DNA of 25,494 nucleotides, taken from contig NW_003216433.1 in assembly GCF_000006405.1 (NCBI RefSeq), positions 56,646-82,139 of the forward strand, in the 5' to 3' direction. Made by a program: the position numbers and the translations under genes. The DNA comes from Perkinsus marinus ATCC 50983 (lineage: Eukaryota > Perkinsozoa > Perkinsida > Perkinsidae). Within the stretch, counting starts at the first letter, position 1. The number at the start of each line of letters is the position of its first letter. Under the pieces are notes generated by a model, which saw nothing but the letters and a program-made list of their open reading frames with translations, ran no database searches and was not told where the DNA came from. Positions 1-9,963 of the stretch are shown here, piece by piece.

Positions 1-90
1 GGAGGAGGGGGAGATGATGTATCTTTCGGCTCTGCTGCAGAGGCCGTAATTCATGGCCCATAAAGAGCTTCGAGTCGAAGTTCCTCTATT

Positions 91-264
91 ATGGCTTCCG
101 ATATTGGGGCACGGTATAATTTCGGCTCTTTTGTGGCCCAGCAAGAGGAAGACTCCGAGTTCCTCTTTCTAAGGACCAGCACTCGGCTGATTCGCAAAGA
201 AGTCATCCTGGTGGTGGAGAATGATCTCTATGGAGCTGAAGGGAGTCGTTGCAATGTATTATAA
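91..264 (+). CDS. Small coding exon, probably the start of an unrecognised gene
   Basis: An ATG at 91 opens a 57-codon frame beginning MASDIGARYNFGSF and running through an acidic stretch (AQQEEDSEF) and a basic/hydrophobic stretch (TRLIRKEVILVVENDLY). The composition looks like real protein, and the next ~100 bases hold another protein-like frame (RVKLLLERGERIIGYCC), so this is probably a first exon with a short intron near 250-270 rather than a 57-residue protein. The exact splice could not be fixed because no GT-AG pair kept phase convincingly. Function is not recognised. Bases 1-90 stay open in the same frame up to a TAA at 61-63, so an upstream origin in another exon is possible. Confidence 0.35.
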   Translation: MASDIGARYNFGSFVAQQEEDSEFLFLRTSTRLIRKEVILVVENDLYGAEGSRCNVL

Positions 265-770
265 ATCTAGCCAAGGCCGAGTTAAGTTACTTCTTGAGCG
301 AGGAGAGCGCATTATAGGCTATTGCTGCCTCACTCTGCTGTGGGTCTCAAGGCAGTTTTCCATCAATAGTAACTAAGACGAGTACTGGATGGTCATAGGA
401 GTAGTATTATCCAGCTTTAAGAGATAACGTTACCCAGAGTTCGATAACAGTGGGGAGAATGATGATCCTAATGTGATAAAATTTACATTGGAAACTGATT
501 GAAGAATGTGTTCCTAACTACGCAGAAAATTCAAAATAAATCCGCCCCCTGAGAACATTATAGGTTCCTGGATGATTCCATTATTATTACTACTGCTAAT
601 ACTGTACTGGTGCGAATAGTCAACTCCAGATTCGACACCTCGTTATCATCGACGTGTTTTTGGAATCCCTGCATACACTGGAAAGTTGCGTTTCCTGTCC
701 AGGAGTGGTTGGTTATCACAATTAACGATCCTCTTATTCCCGCTGCTATCAGCCTTTATCGTCCCCTCTC

Positions 771-2093
771 ATGCCGTCTTCCCTCCGCAATGATGCATCA
801 GCCCTACCCCTATTCGCTGTGGTGCCGTTCTTACAATCATCAGATGCAGTATCATTATATGCAGCATTCAAGGAACCGATAGAATTTATGCCTCTGGTTC
901 ACGTCGTGGACACCATCATTGGCCCTTACTCGATCGCTTGGCAAAGCCTCCAGCTTTTGCAGACTCTTTCGATCGAGGAGTCCCATCTCGCCATCTTCAA
1001 TTACTCTACTCTACCATCCTTAACGACCATCACGATCCGTCCATCGGAGGGCTGTGGACCCGAGCTCGACCTCTGTCCTGTACTCGGTCGCTTTTTGACG
1101 CCTAAGTTGAAGATTATGAATCTCAAAGGCTTTTGCTGTGACACCATTGCGAGAGCGATAGGAAATGTTGAGGAGTGGCCCATCGTCGAGAAGGTGTTCA
1201 TCTCCCACAATGGGGCTTCTTGTTGCGGCTCGGTCTTGGATATTTGGGAGGCGATCTCATTGGCCTTCCCAGCTTTGAGGGGGATCAGCGCAGTCCCCTG
1301 GGGGCACCCAGTGAATGGTCAATGCCAGCTAACGATCGCCAAACGGCGGTAGAGTTTATGCCATTTGTAACAGAAGTTGAACTGAAAGGTCCGCTGATGT
1401 CGTTGTCCTCTCGTAGTCTTCATATTCCATTCTCAGGACTTCCCCCTGTGCTCCTCACCGGCCCTTCACACTTCTCTCGATGCCTAACAAGTCTCAGCCT
1501 CACTGGTTGCCTGGTATCCGCCACCTTGTTGGGCTGTCTTTCTACGGCTGGTCCACTGTCTTCTCTGAAACGGTATAGAACTCCTGTCGAAGACTCGTCC
1601 ATAATCGCCTCCTGTTAGGCTGTCCTTAATCGGCCCGTTTTTTGGTGCTGTCGGTTCGCTTCTGGCATTGAGACTCGCAGAGGAGGGGGTCTTCCCGGCT
1701 CTTGAGCGCCTGTGAGTTTGTGAGGGAGTGGGATGATTATTTTTGACAATATCTTAGATCCCTCAATCTGACCAAATTCCAAGGTGGATGGATGGGAGAC
1801 TATACTGACCTCGGAATATCATTTCTGAGGATCCTCATCAAACTCTATCAATCTCATCGGATATCCCCGCATAGGCGGCTCCAGGTGGGAATTTCGTGGC
1901 GCGCGAGAAAATCAGAGTTCTCGTTTAGGTCATCACGACTACTACTATAGGCATTCCTGAAGACACTTCTCTCATTTATCAACAGCTCATACAAGGACCT
2001 TTACCGGCGATGAAAGTTTTGAAGTTAAAATCGGATGATGGTCGGTATCGCATTATCGACTTCCTACATGCTACCACTACCAAGGCCTTTTAA
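771..2093 (+). CDS. Leucine-rich-repeat protein with an F-box-like N-terminus
   Basis: Five exons fit: 771-1317, 1353-1572, 1619-1711, 1758-1884 and 1929-2093, giving 383 residues with every junction in phase. The N-terminus (LPLFAVVPFLQSSDAVSLYA) resembles an F-box helix pair. The rest is a series of irregular leucine-rich repeats such as LQTLSIEESHL, LKIMNLKGF, LTSLSLTGC, LSSLKRLSLIG, ALERLSLNLTKF and MKVLKLKSDD. Two units share an EFMP(L/F)V lead-in. Such proteins usually act as substrate adaptors of SCF ubiquitin ligases or as scaffolds, but no partner can be inferred here. The introns are 35, 46, 46 and 44 nt; the last carries the 17-mer hairpin motif described separately. The 5' end is uncertain, since protein-like sequence also lies upstream at 600-760. 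LRR call is firm, F-box call is tentative. Confidence 0.65.
1890..1906 (+). repeat. 17-mer intron motif, copy 1
   Basis: AATTTCGTGGCGCGCGA inside the 44-nt last intron (1885-1928) of the LRR gene. TTTCG can pair with the following CGAGA only partly. Confidence 0.85.
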
Positions 2094-2254
2094 GTTGACG
2101 AAGTATAACCAGCATTGTTGCAAATAAGTCTGGACTGTAGAATCTGACTGCGATAAGCGCTCGCCCGATTGATCGATTTAGTTTGATGTGATTGAGTAGA
2201 ATGGTAACTGATTGTGACGATTGATTGTTGTATCACTGTCGGTAGCAGTCGCCA

Positions 2255-2330
2255 TGCGATATTGATAGCTTTTGCTCATCATTATGTTGTGTCGTGAAAT
2301 CTGAAGTCCCCGGTTCGATTCCCAGTGAAG
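2255..2330 (+). repeat. tRNA-like relic with a B-box
   Basis: The stretch ends in a near-perfect Pol III B-box (GGTTCGATTCC at about 2311) followed by AGTGAAGGCA, which looks like a tRNA acceptor 3' strand. The matching 5' half is poor: only GCC at the start can pair with GGC at the end, and no clean anticodon arm is seen. It lies directly against the start of the 2343 gene. It is probably a decayed tRNA or tRNA-derived repeat, not a working tRNA. Confidence 0.4.
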
Positions 2331-2342
2331 GCATTGTTCTCC

Positions 2343-3503
2343 ATGGCTGGTCTGCCATCCCTAGGCTTGGCGCCTTCGTCGTTGTCCTCGTACGTCTCTC
2401 TCGCTTATCCTCAGCCCTTCCCTCTACCTGCCGTCTCGGGATTCGCTCTCGATGCCGTTTTCTACACGCCACAGTATCCGGAGGGATCAGTGAGGATGAT
2501 TGAATTTCGGCCGACGGGTGAAGTCACATTCTACACAATAGAAGATAAACCGCACAGTTGCTTCTACAGTGGTGTTATTAAAGACAACGCGAATGTGCAA
2601 GTCATTTTGCATGATTCACATCATGATGAGAAAAATCGTTGCGAAAATATAATACAGGAATATGGAAGACACTTTTTTGATAAGGGAATTCGTCTTGACC
2701 TCCAAAAGATGCAAACTAAGATCGCTGGAGAACACTATGGAGGTGCGGTCGACATTTACAACCACGGCAAGTCGCGCGAGGAGCCGGGCTATTGTGTGGC
2801 ATTGACTGAGAATGGGATGATGGACTGTACCTTTGAGGGGAAAACCGGGCAGATTTCATTCCATCTGGATGGCGGAGTTGACATTTTCAATAACGAAGAT
2901 GAACAGGTGTCCTGTAAGTATTCTGTACGATCGCTCGTAGTGACTATCAGTGACTGCGGAAAAACCACAGACAGTTTTCAGCAGCTCATCGACTTCATAG
3001 GGGAGGACAATTCTCTAAGTCTTCATCCGTTAACGTTAACTGTGCGACGAGAAAATGAATATGCCTATCAGAGCGATGAATATGTCTATAAACAAGTCCA
3101 ATGGGAGGAGGTGTTTTTTGATGCCAACGGTGTGAGAGTCCGTGGGGGAGTTCGAATGGATTGCGACTTTGCAGCGGATGATGATAAACATGGTGACGGT
3201 ATCCACACGATTTCTTTCAAGAGAAATGGCATGATAGAAGTAACAGGTAACAGAAATACATACAGTGGCGACTACGAAGCCACGTTCAATGCCCAAAGTG
3301 GCAAAATCACCGTTAATGTGCCTAATTTGAAGAGCCAAGGTTACGGCTTACAAAGCCTACGATCAGGCGAAAATTCTCTGATGTCAATGAGTTTGGTCAT
3401 CAAGAATAAGGCTATGCGTAGAATGGAAATCGACCTCCACGGCGGGCCGAGAGCAGTTTCGTTTACCTCTGGAGGAGACTGCCGGGCATTCAAAGTGAGC
3501 TGA
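2343..3503 (+). CDS. Unrecognised 386-aa protein with three beta-strand-rich repeats
   Basis: This is the longest single-exon frame in the window. The first ATG lies at 2343 (MAGLPSLGL); the frame opens 18 bases earlier at a GTG inside a tRNA-like relic, so the ATG is preferred. The protein is rich in short beta-type segments. I can align three loose repeats around residues 45-90, 155-215 and 285-335, each with a hydrophobic strand, a Gly turn (RPTGEVTFY, TENGMMDCTF, KRNGMIEVTG) and a later FYSG / YSGDY or VSCKY segment ending in alternating Val/Ile (NVQVILHD, LVVTISDCG, KITVNVPN). The residues after the start are moderately hydrophobic and could be a weak secretion signal. Function is not recognised; it resembles a lineage-specific family, perhaps related to the secreted gene at 19133-18211. 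A missed 5' intron is possible. Confidence 0.6.
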   Translation: MAGLPSLGLAPSSLSSYVSLAYPQPFPLPAVSGFALDAVFYTPQYPEGSVRMIEFRPTGEVTFYTIEDKPHSCFYSGVIKDNANVQVILHDSHHDEKNRCENIIQEYGRHFFDKGIRLDLQKMQTKIAGEHYGGAVDIYNHGKSREEPGYCVALTENGMMDCTFEGKTGQISFHLDGGVDIFNNEDEQVSCKYSVRSLVVTISDCGKTTDSFQQLIDFIGEDNSLSLHPLTLTVRRENEYAYQSDEYVYKQVQWEEVFFDANGVRVRGGVRMDCDFAADDDKHGDGIHTISFKRNGMIEVTGNRNTYSGDYEATFNAQSGKITVNVPNLKSQGYGLQSLRSGENSLMSMSLVIKNKAMRRMEIDLHGGPRAVSFTSGGDCRAFKVS

Positions 3504-4190
3504 CGATGATTAGCATGTTGAAAGGTGTTTGATGTTCGCGATCGAGACGGTGTTGATTTATGACTATTTTCAACCACTGGGGAGACCGAGTGGAAGCCTT
3601 CGTTAACGCCGTCACCACCTCCGCCCCGCATCCTCCCTGAAATAACTCAGTCGAGACCGCTCTTCATGAACGCGCATATTTACGATATGCGTTGAAACGA
3701 ATTAATATAGTTTATTACTAACCTGTTGTAGGCCAACATTCAGTATTTCCAACAGTGTACATCTCGAGAACCGGAGAGAACCCATACCACCTCTCCTGCC
3801 CTCAGCTCCGCTCCACCATTTTTATCAGCATCAGAGATCGACCATCTCCAGCTGAGGTCCATCTATGCACGGCTTTGAGGGAAGGAAAAGAATCTTTCCC
3901 GCTCCTACAGTGTGGAGATATTCACAATAACGCAAGGCGATCGAAGACTGCTCTGACGACGACGACGACGTTCGGTCGGTCGATGGATGATACATTATGA
4001 TTGTCTTTAACTAGACATTAGTTTAACAGAGGATCTCCATCACGGAGACCCTATAGAAATGCAGCCAGTGGAAAATTGAGGGGGAGGGGGCAATGCCCTA
4101 GTAGTAGTAATAATAATAGCAGTAGTAGTAGTGATATCCCCCTACTCACTATGAATGTAACCTCGTCTTCTACATGAACGACTGATACTA
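3504..4190. other. Convergent intergenic stretch with simple repeats
   Basis: The 3' ends of the 2343 gene (+) and the PDZ gene (-) face each other here. A plus-strand frame at 3755-3997 (81 codons, starting GTG) follows a possible acceptor but shows no recognisable domain. Simple repeats are (GAC)n at 3955-3970 and mixed GTA/ATA trinucleotides at 4100-4134. A short imperfect hairpin (GATCTCC...GGAGACC, about 4032-4050) lies between them. No other gene is supported. Confidence 0.4.
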
Positions 4191-5129
4191 TCAATCAGAT
4201 AAGGAACGGATGAGCTTAGGCCTCTTAGCCCACATATGCAACACACTAGATGTTTGGCATTGCTCCACCATCCGCATTGCGTCCATTCTGACGTTGTTAA
4301 CTCGCAAGACAATATCTCCCTTTTGTAGTTTTTGGCCCGGGGGAGCTTTCCTATTCCAGAGGTCAATGGAGCCCTCGGGGGTAACTCTATCTACGACAAG
4401 CCATCGAGGATCGCTGTGGTCGACATCTATGCCCAAACGGACACCAGGAATTCTCTGAAGGAAGGAGCGACCATATTCTAACCTGTTTTGTATCTTACCC
4501 GCGTGAACCTAAGATACTACCTGTATATCTAGCTTAAAGCAATCCACCAACTCGATATCCTCCTTCTCATCTGCAGCCCCAACCCGTTCGTCCGCCACAT
4601 CGTCATCAGTGTCGTCCTCGGAAGCACCGGCAGCCGCAGTCGTCTGAGTATGCTCATATTATCACTTTCTCTAATCGGAGTATCGATACGCCTTCCCACC
4701 TACCAGACCTGTTCATTCCGATGAGTGATGTGCCCTAGACGACACCTATTCAGTGGTGAGATATTTTCCCTGCCTCCCCCCGTTAAACTACCTCCAACGG
4801 TGTTGTTGTTGCTGCTAATGGTTCTTGGGTTTCTGCCGCTCCCCTTGACAAGCCTGAGATGACTAATGTCGGGGGATGGTGATGGAGTCATTACCTTCTT
4901 CCTTCCCGACGAGAGAGGTTGGAGTGGCAGCGGTTGTAGTAGGAGTTGCCTTTGGAGTGGTATAAGCTCCTCCCGTCTGAGTGTCCTCATCATGCCCCTG
5001 TACTGTCACTTCGTGGAGCCACTCGGACGTGTCTGGTCGTCGACAACACTGATCGAACATGTTGATGCTGAAAGTCTCTAGCCTGGAGACTGTCGAGCTG
5101 GACTCGATCGACGCGAGTGTATTTCCCAT
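4191..5129 (-). CDS. PDZ-domain protein with a possible N-myristoylation site
   Basis: Four exons on the minus strand fit in phase: 5129-4895, 4862-4792, 4643-4521 and 4493-4191, giving 243 residues. The start MGNTLASIESSS has Gly at position 2 followed by small/polar residues, as in N-myristoylated proteins. A Thr/Pro/Ala-rich linker and an acidic patch (SEDDTDDDVADE) precede a PDZ-like domain at about residues 138-235. There the segments FKLDIQ, GVRLGIDVDHSD, VVDRVTPEGSIDLWN and LQKGDIVLRVNNV match the beta-strands and GLGF-like loop of the PDZ-like domains common in dinoflagellates and perkinsids. A membrane-tethered adaptor role is inferred. Introns are 32, 148 and 27 nt. The 27-nt one (4520-4494) is built almost wholly from the 28-bp palindromic module. 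A TAG lies inside that module in frame, so it must be removed for the PDZ domain to join the acidic linker. Confidence 0.65.
4490..4517 (+). repeat. 28-bp palindromic module, copy A
   Basis: GTATCTTA...AACCTAAGATAC, 28 bases with 8-bp arms. Antisense to the PDZ gene; lies across its proposed 27-nt intron 3 (4520-4494). Confidence 0.85.
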
Positions 5130-5198
5130 GCAAAAGTTTAATATGTGCTGATCGATATTCGTGCGTAGTTCCCCTTCCGGACCTATTCTGAATCTTCC
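5130..5198. promoter_or_regulatory. Shared divergent 5' region of the PDZ and IQ genes
   Basis: Only 69 bp separate the proposed ATG of the PDZ gene (minus, 5129) from that of the IQ-motif gene (plus, 5199). Both promoters must therefore lie in this gap or inside the neighbouring first exons. No TATA-like element or other motif stands out. Start positions are predictions. Confidence 0.35.
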
Positions 5199-8100
5199 AT
5201 GCCCCCAACCTGTGGCATATCAACACCCCCACCTACCATCCTCGAAGATTCTCTCTCCCATCCAACCGCGGAGCGATTTGCAGGAAAAGTGGTACTATAT
5301 AATTGACCTAAATGCACTTCTCCTGTGAGCGCAGGTTCCATCCCTGCCGGCGACACTTCTCGCAGTCAACTTGTTAGAGATATACTCGGTTCGCACTGCT
5401 CGGTATTAGTAAGGCGAGAGTCTCTGTATTCCGAAGGTGACCAACATTTGGCTGTACTCAGGAGGATGGGCTTCGGAGAGCTCCGCCCCCGAACCGTCGA
5501 TGTCTTCGATTTCCTCGACACTAGCATGAAGTCATAAGGTCGTTCCTACTACTGGTGATAGTTGAGACAAACGTACAGTAAACTACCTCCTTTGCTATCG
5601 GGTGTGATACCCGGGGTATCTAGCCCGGCCCAGTTGCTGCGATGGTGTGCATGCGTGCTAGCTCGGGATCTATTCATTAGCTGTTCGACAGTGCTGGAGG
5701 AGATTGCCGGGCCTGTTCCGTATCTTTCATGTTATAACCTAAGATACTTTACGTGCCATCCGTCGAAAAACATCAGTTTTTGCATTTCACAGTGTCGGGC
5801 ACTCCGGTCTCTCTCAACGCGCTCCTCGAAAGGTGCGCGAGGAAGCTCGAGCGACATAGATACGAGATGAGGCCGTATCAAGAACTTCTCTATCACAACC
5901 AATGGCTCACGAATCACAACGATGTCTCTAAAGTGACCATAACAACTACCGTCACGCGCCATGAAATTACTGACAGGTCCCTGAAGAGGTGATGGAGAGT
6001 TGGGGGCTTCCCTTGAGGTTAGTGAAAACACTGAAGGAGCAGATACGAGAGATTGAGGTGGGACCTGAGTTGGAATTTCTCCACCGTTCGAGGTGACCGA
6101 GATCAGGTCACAGCTATCAAGTCCGACTTCGTCGCGCGGCTGCAAATCTTGGGGGATAGGAGAAGTAAACGGAAAATTGCGATGGAAAAGTTGAAAAAAC
6201 GACACAAGGAAAAGTGGGGAAATTTCCCACTGTCAATCGCAGAGGAGAGGGGCTAATCTTGATTGAGAGATGCCATTGAATTTGGCCTATTGAAATACCC
6301 GGCGGCAGGTGGGCAGCCGTGACCATCGCGGATGCATACAAGCAGTACCTCATGAGGAGGGACGGTATCTTGCCTACGTATCACCACGACGAGGACGGTG
6401 AATACTGTGATGCCGACGAGTGGAGCCTCGTCAAGGGGGATACTCAAAGACCACCTATGAGTGAGTTGGAAGATTCAAAACAGGCCCACTGACGGCCTCT
6501 TTGATCGATCAGCCCATCGGAGTAGCATATCTTCTGTGGTGTCGGGTAGCACAGCATCGTACAAGGTGGCGAAGAGGACTATAATGCTAGCAGTGAGCAG
6601 ATGGATACTTCGGTGAGGAGAAGGCCCATTGAACCATCCAGGGTTTGTGAACCCCGTCGATCAGGATGCTTAAACGCCGTCGAAGGGCTGCTAATGAGAC
6701 TTGCCCGTTAGCTAGGACCATTCATAAGGTGGGTTGGAGTGTCTCTGCTGGGAATCGAACCTGCGACCTCTAGATACTCGTAGAGAAAGGTATACGCGCT
6801 GAGCTAGAAGGCCGTGTACGGGATTGGCTAGTTGGAAAGCAGTGGCTCCTCACTGTGGAAGACCTTGGAATTGTCGAGGAGAGGCATTGGCTGAAGTGGA
6901 ATGCTGATGACAGGGTATCTTTTGTGCATGCGTGCATTTGGCTATATGTACCTACTCCTAAGATACCTTGGGGTATGGTGATGCATCTCAAAGAGGTCTA
7001 TTCGACCAAGCTGACGGAGAGGATGCTGAACAAGCTCCCTCACGGTGAGCAGCATGCCGCGACTGTTGAATATGGTTAAGGCCGTAGGTATCCGGGACCG
7101 AGTCCTTCACAGTACTGCTTGGGTCAAACTGATGCCTACTAAGAGCAACAGCATGGTTTGATCTGACACCTTCGCTCCCCTAGAATTGATCCTTATTTTC
7201 AGATGTCTACTTGGTTGAGAGGAGTGGTACGGTGGATTAACCCGGACTCCTGGGCGGCAGTAGTCATTCAACGAGCGGTTCGGCCCTGGTTGATGGCAAA
7301 GCAACCGAGATTGTGAGAGGAGTGGTATCATTCTTCGAGAAGTGGACCTGTTTTGTATCAGACCATGCCCGTTTGAAGATACGCAATCGATTGCTGATAA
7401 TTATGTGGTGTATTTAGAGAAGGAATCAGACAGAGGAACTCGCTGGTAGAGATGAACGAATGACACTTTCGCTCGTTAACAGTTATAGTCAAAATCTTGT
7501 CATAGTGACCCGATGGGTACAGTGTCTTCCCTTCACTCAAAGGATAGCGGGTTCAACTCCCAACACACTCACTTTATAAACCTGCTTGTTTGTAACATCC
7601 CTACCACACCAATCGCAACTCTTATTAGGACTCCCTACTGGTATCGAATATTTCATACAGAGAGCAACCGCGGCGATGACGGAGGTCTCATGTACTTCCT
7701 TGCATGTTGGAAGACAAGAGAGGAGGCCTTTCATCGAGACCTGAGCTCCCCTGTCGAAGTCATCCCAGTAGCATCACCCTCCCACTCGCGCATCGCCCTT
7801 CTTCGTCCGTCAACAGTTACTCTCTGTCAATCGAGTACACCTACCGCCGAGGCATTCTAGTCGATCCACATTCAATCTATCAGAGTCGCTGGTGTTCATA
7901 ATCCGCTATAAGCGTCGAGGAGAGTTCATCAGTCGCCGTTTGCGAGCATCTACAGCGGCCGAGCTCGACTTTGCCGCGGGGGAGTTGAAGAGGGCGATTA
8001 GGGCTGCTCGAGCAGAGAGAGATCTTTAATGCATGGTATCATGTTCGAAGGGTGTTCATTGACATGTTCATGATGGTTACCTTGAGTTGTGTAGTGGGAA

Positions 8101-8273
8101 GGAAGAGACGGTGGATCATGACTTTAGCGCTACGCTGTGGGGTTGATGCAGCTACCGCTAAACGGTTGGAGCGATTTGACTACGATTTTTTGAACTGGGG
8201 ATTGTTTCAAAGAGTGATGGATTTGGAAGAGTCGACTGTACGGCTGGCAAGGTCGTTGCATAGCTCCTTATAA
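5199..8273 (+). CDS. IQ-motif (calmodulin-binding-like) multi-exon protein
   Basis: At least 17 short exons join in phase: 5199-5288, 5335-5402, 5462-5530, 5579-5714, 5744-5932, 5977-6057, 6107-6213, 6309-6460, 6513-6612, 6665-6728, 6843-7044, 7088-7155, 7203-7312, 7362-7445, then 7661-7834, 7884-7983 and 8018-8273. The link across 7446-7660 is unresolved and probably holds one more exon. About 680 residues result. A basic coiled-coil (KRKIAMEKLKKRHKEK) runs into an IQ-like motif (WAAVTIADAYKQYLMRR). A clearer IQ motif, SWAAVVIQRAVRPWLM, follows later, so binding of calmodulin or a centrin-like light chain is likely. No motor or kinase domain is seen. Apparent frame breaks near 5985, 6090 and 8025 vanish once 44-, 49- and 34-nt GT-AG introns are used. 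The 29-nt junction at 5715-5743 carries a 28-bp palindromic module (a 53-nt alternative with the donor at 5691 is also in phase). The intron 6729-6842 is mostly antisense tRNA-like sequence. Confidence 0.6.
5720..5747 (+). repeat. 28-bp palindromic module, copy B
   Basis: GTATCTTT...AACCTAAGATAC, 28 bases, in sense with the IQ gene. Its AACCTAAG provides the acceptor (after 5743) that restores the downstream frame. Confidence 0.85.
6740..6813 (-). repeat. tRNA-like sequence filling an intron (antisense to the gene)
   Basis: On the minus strand, 74 bases have tRNA length and order: an A-box-like TAGCTCAGCGCG, a candidate anticodon stem CTCTA/TAGAG with an 8-nt loop, and an exact B-box GGTTCGATTCC. 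The acceptor ends (GCCTTCT against CAGAGAC) and the T-stem do not pair, so it is a decayed tRNA or tRNA-derived repeat. It occupies most of the 114-nt intron 6729-6842 of the IQ gene. Confidence 0.55.
7500..7575 (+). repeat. Possible second tRNA-like relic in the IQ gene
   Basis: A B-box-like GGGTTCAACTCCC at about 7549 and a degenerate A-box-like TAGTGACCCGATGGG 45 bases upstream have tRNA spacing. Stems do not close well. It lies in the unresolved part of the IQ gene, probably within an intron. Confidence 0.25.
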
Positions 8274-8432
8274 GAGTTAAGTTTAGTTGGCCTTTGCTGT
8301 TGGCAAAGTGGTTATCGATTAGATGGGCGCGCGCAAAATGAAGACTAAAATGCTGAGCCTGACTCTTAAGCTCGCTGTTGCTGCTGCTGATGAGATTAGC
8401 ATCATTGTTGTAGTGTATTGAAGCGCGTCGAC

Positions 8433-9963
8433 ATGTCCTCTTCCACGATTCAACCCTACCTTATTCTGGCTTGCTCCTCGGCTGACGAGCCCAAGGAGCT
8501 CATTCACACCGTTTTGCAGTCTAGAGTGTGTGAGAAGAACAAGTATTGTGATGCTGTTTACAAGTAATGGGAAGAGGGCATTGCGGTGTTCTGTGGCGTG
8601 TGGGAAGTTTATGCAACTTTTACTAGTATAATTGTTCTCAAGTGTTTACCTTGTTTTCTATTAGGTTCGACGTTCCTGAGAACCTCAAGTTCGGCTCCTT
8701 CGATTCCCTCATCAGATTGGTGGACGACCTTTCCAAACAAGATTCCCAAGTTGGTCATTATCATACCACTCCCCTCTCTACTGCCTTCCCATAGGTTGAG
8801 GCCGTCCTTCGCCGTATCGAGAGGCAGCTGCTCGAGCTTGACCCCAACACTGAGTTCAAGGTCGTCTCTCAGAGGGCTTCACTATCAGCAGAGGAGTACA
8901 TCTCCAAATTCCACTGGGATGACGCCAAGTTCCCCCGCACCAGGAATATTCAGGACAACCTCAGTCTGTTGTTGACGAGTATTCAGAAGCTCGATGAGGA
9001 GGTGAAGTCGAAGAGTCAGGCTTATTCTGATCTCAAGACACAGTACACTCAGATGAGCAAAAAGGTAGGGCACGATTTGTCCATTGTCATCATCATCGTT
9101 GATGTGCTTCCCCTCAGGAGTCTGGTTCATACGCTCAGCGAGATCTGACTGATGTTATTACTCCTAAGAGTGTTCGTGAGGGTGACTTCGTCGAGACCGA
9201 GCATCTCACTACTGTTGTTGTTGTGGTGCCTCGTGGCCAAGACCAGGACTTTTTGAGCAAATACGAGGCTGCTGCTGCCAAGGTCGTCCCTCAGTCGGCT
9301 TCCCCTTTGAACCTCCCTGCTGATAAGGACGGTGCTAAGCTGTACAGAGTAGTCGTCTTCAAGAGCTGCGTCGAGGAGTTCGCCAACAACATGCGACATG
9401 CTCGTTTCAATTGCCGTGACTTCACTTATGATGCCAGCAAGTATGAGGAGCTACAGAATGCTAAGGCCCATATGGAGAGTGAGGTGAAGAAGCAAGAGGC
9501 TTTCCTCAAGAGGTAATGAGGATGATATATTCGAGCTTCGCTCCGCTAGATTGATTATATGATTTCTTCAGGGTATGCGCTGCTGCGTTCTCTGATACCC
9601 TCGTTGGTTGGATTCACTTGAAGGCTATGCGAACCTTTGTCGAAGCTGTCCTCCGTTTCGGAGTTCCCCCTAACTTTGCTGCGTTCATCGCGGTGGTTGG
9701 AAAGAAGTCACAAGCCAAGCCAGTGAAGCTGCGTGCTGAGCTTATGGACGTCTTCTCCAGCAGTGGTCTATTTGGTAAGAACTACCTCTCTGGTGCCAAG
9801 GCCGAGAAACAACAGGGAAGCGCTGCTACTGATGTAGGTGAACGGGTGATGAATGATGATGATTATGTTGTGTGTGTTTTAGGAGGAGGGTAGTGGTGAG
9901 TACTATCCTTATGTCTCTCTGAGCTTCGCTCCGCTGCTTTCCATCAAGGCGGGCAGTGCCTAA
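8433..9963 (+). CDS. ATP6V1C: V-type H+-ATPase subunit C (V1 sector)
   Basis: Six exons (8433-8563, 8665-8749, 8795-9064, 9118-9512, 9572-9833, 9883-9963) join in phase to give 407 residues, close to the usual 380-390. Family features are clear along the length: an N-terminal foot domain (KFDVPENLKFGSFDSL, LVDDLSKQDSQVE), a long helical middle (LLLTSIQKLDEEVKSK, DLKTQYTQMSKK), the PRGQDQDFLSKYE turn, the return helices (ARFNCRDFTYDASKYEEL), and the C-terminal head with LKAMRTFVEAVLRFGVP and the final EYYPYVSLSF. Subunit C links V1 to the stator and Vo and controls reversible assembly of the proton pump on acidic organelles. Introns are 101, 45, 53, 59 and 49 nt. Intron 4 and exon 6 share an exact 15-mer (see findings). 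Start ATG chosen by homology; in-frame coding upstream is not needed. Confidence 0.93.

Noticed and set aside
5732-6205. 157-codon minus-strand frame opposite the IQ gene
   Set aside because: The plus strand gives a chain of phase-consistent GT-AG exons with an IQ motif and coiled coil over the same bases; the minus frame has no recognisable domain.
6448-6475. Half-module AAGATTC followed by AAAACAGGCCCA
   Set aside because: Only one arm and its flank are recognisable; the intron 6461-6512 is explained by GTGAGT and ATCAG. Possibly a decayed copy.
7355-7382. A seventh 28-bp module (GTATCAG...GAAGATAC) preceded by CCTGTTTT
   Set aside because: Length and ends fit, but AACC is missing and only 5 bp of the arms pair. 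A standard intron ending at its GTATCAG (7361) gives a good exon, so it is not counted as a member.
5985-8025. Apparent single-base frameshifts in the IQ gene suggesting a pseudogene
   Set aside because: Each is removed by a phase-correct GT-AG intron (5933-5976, 6058-6106, 7984-8017).
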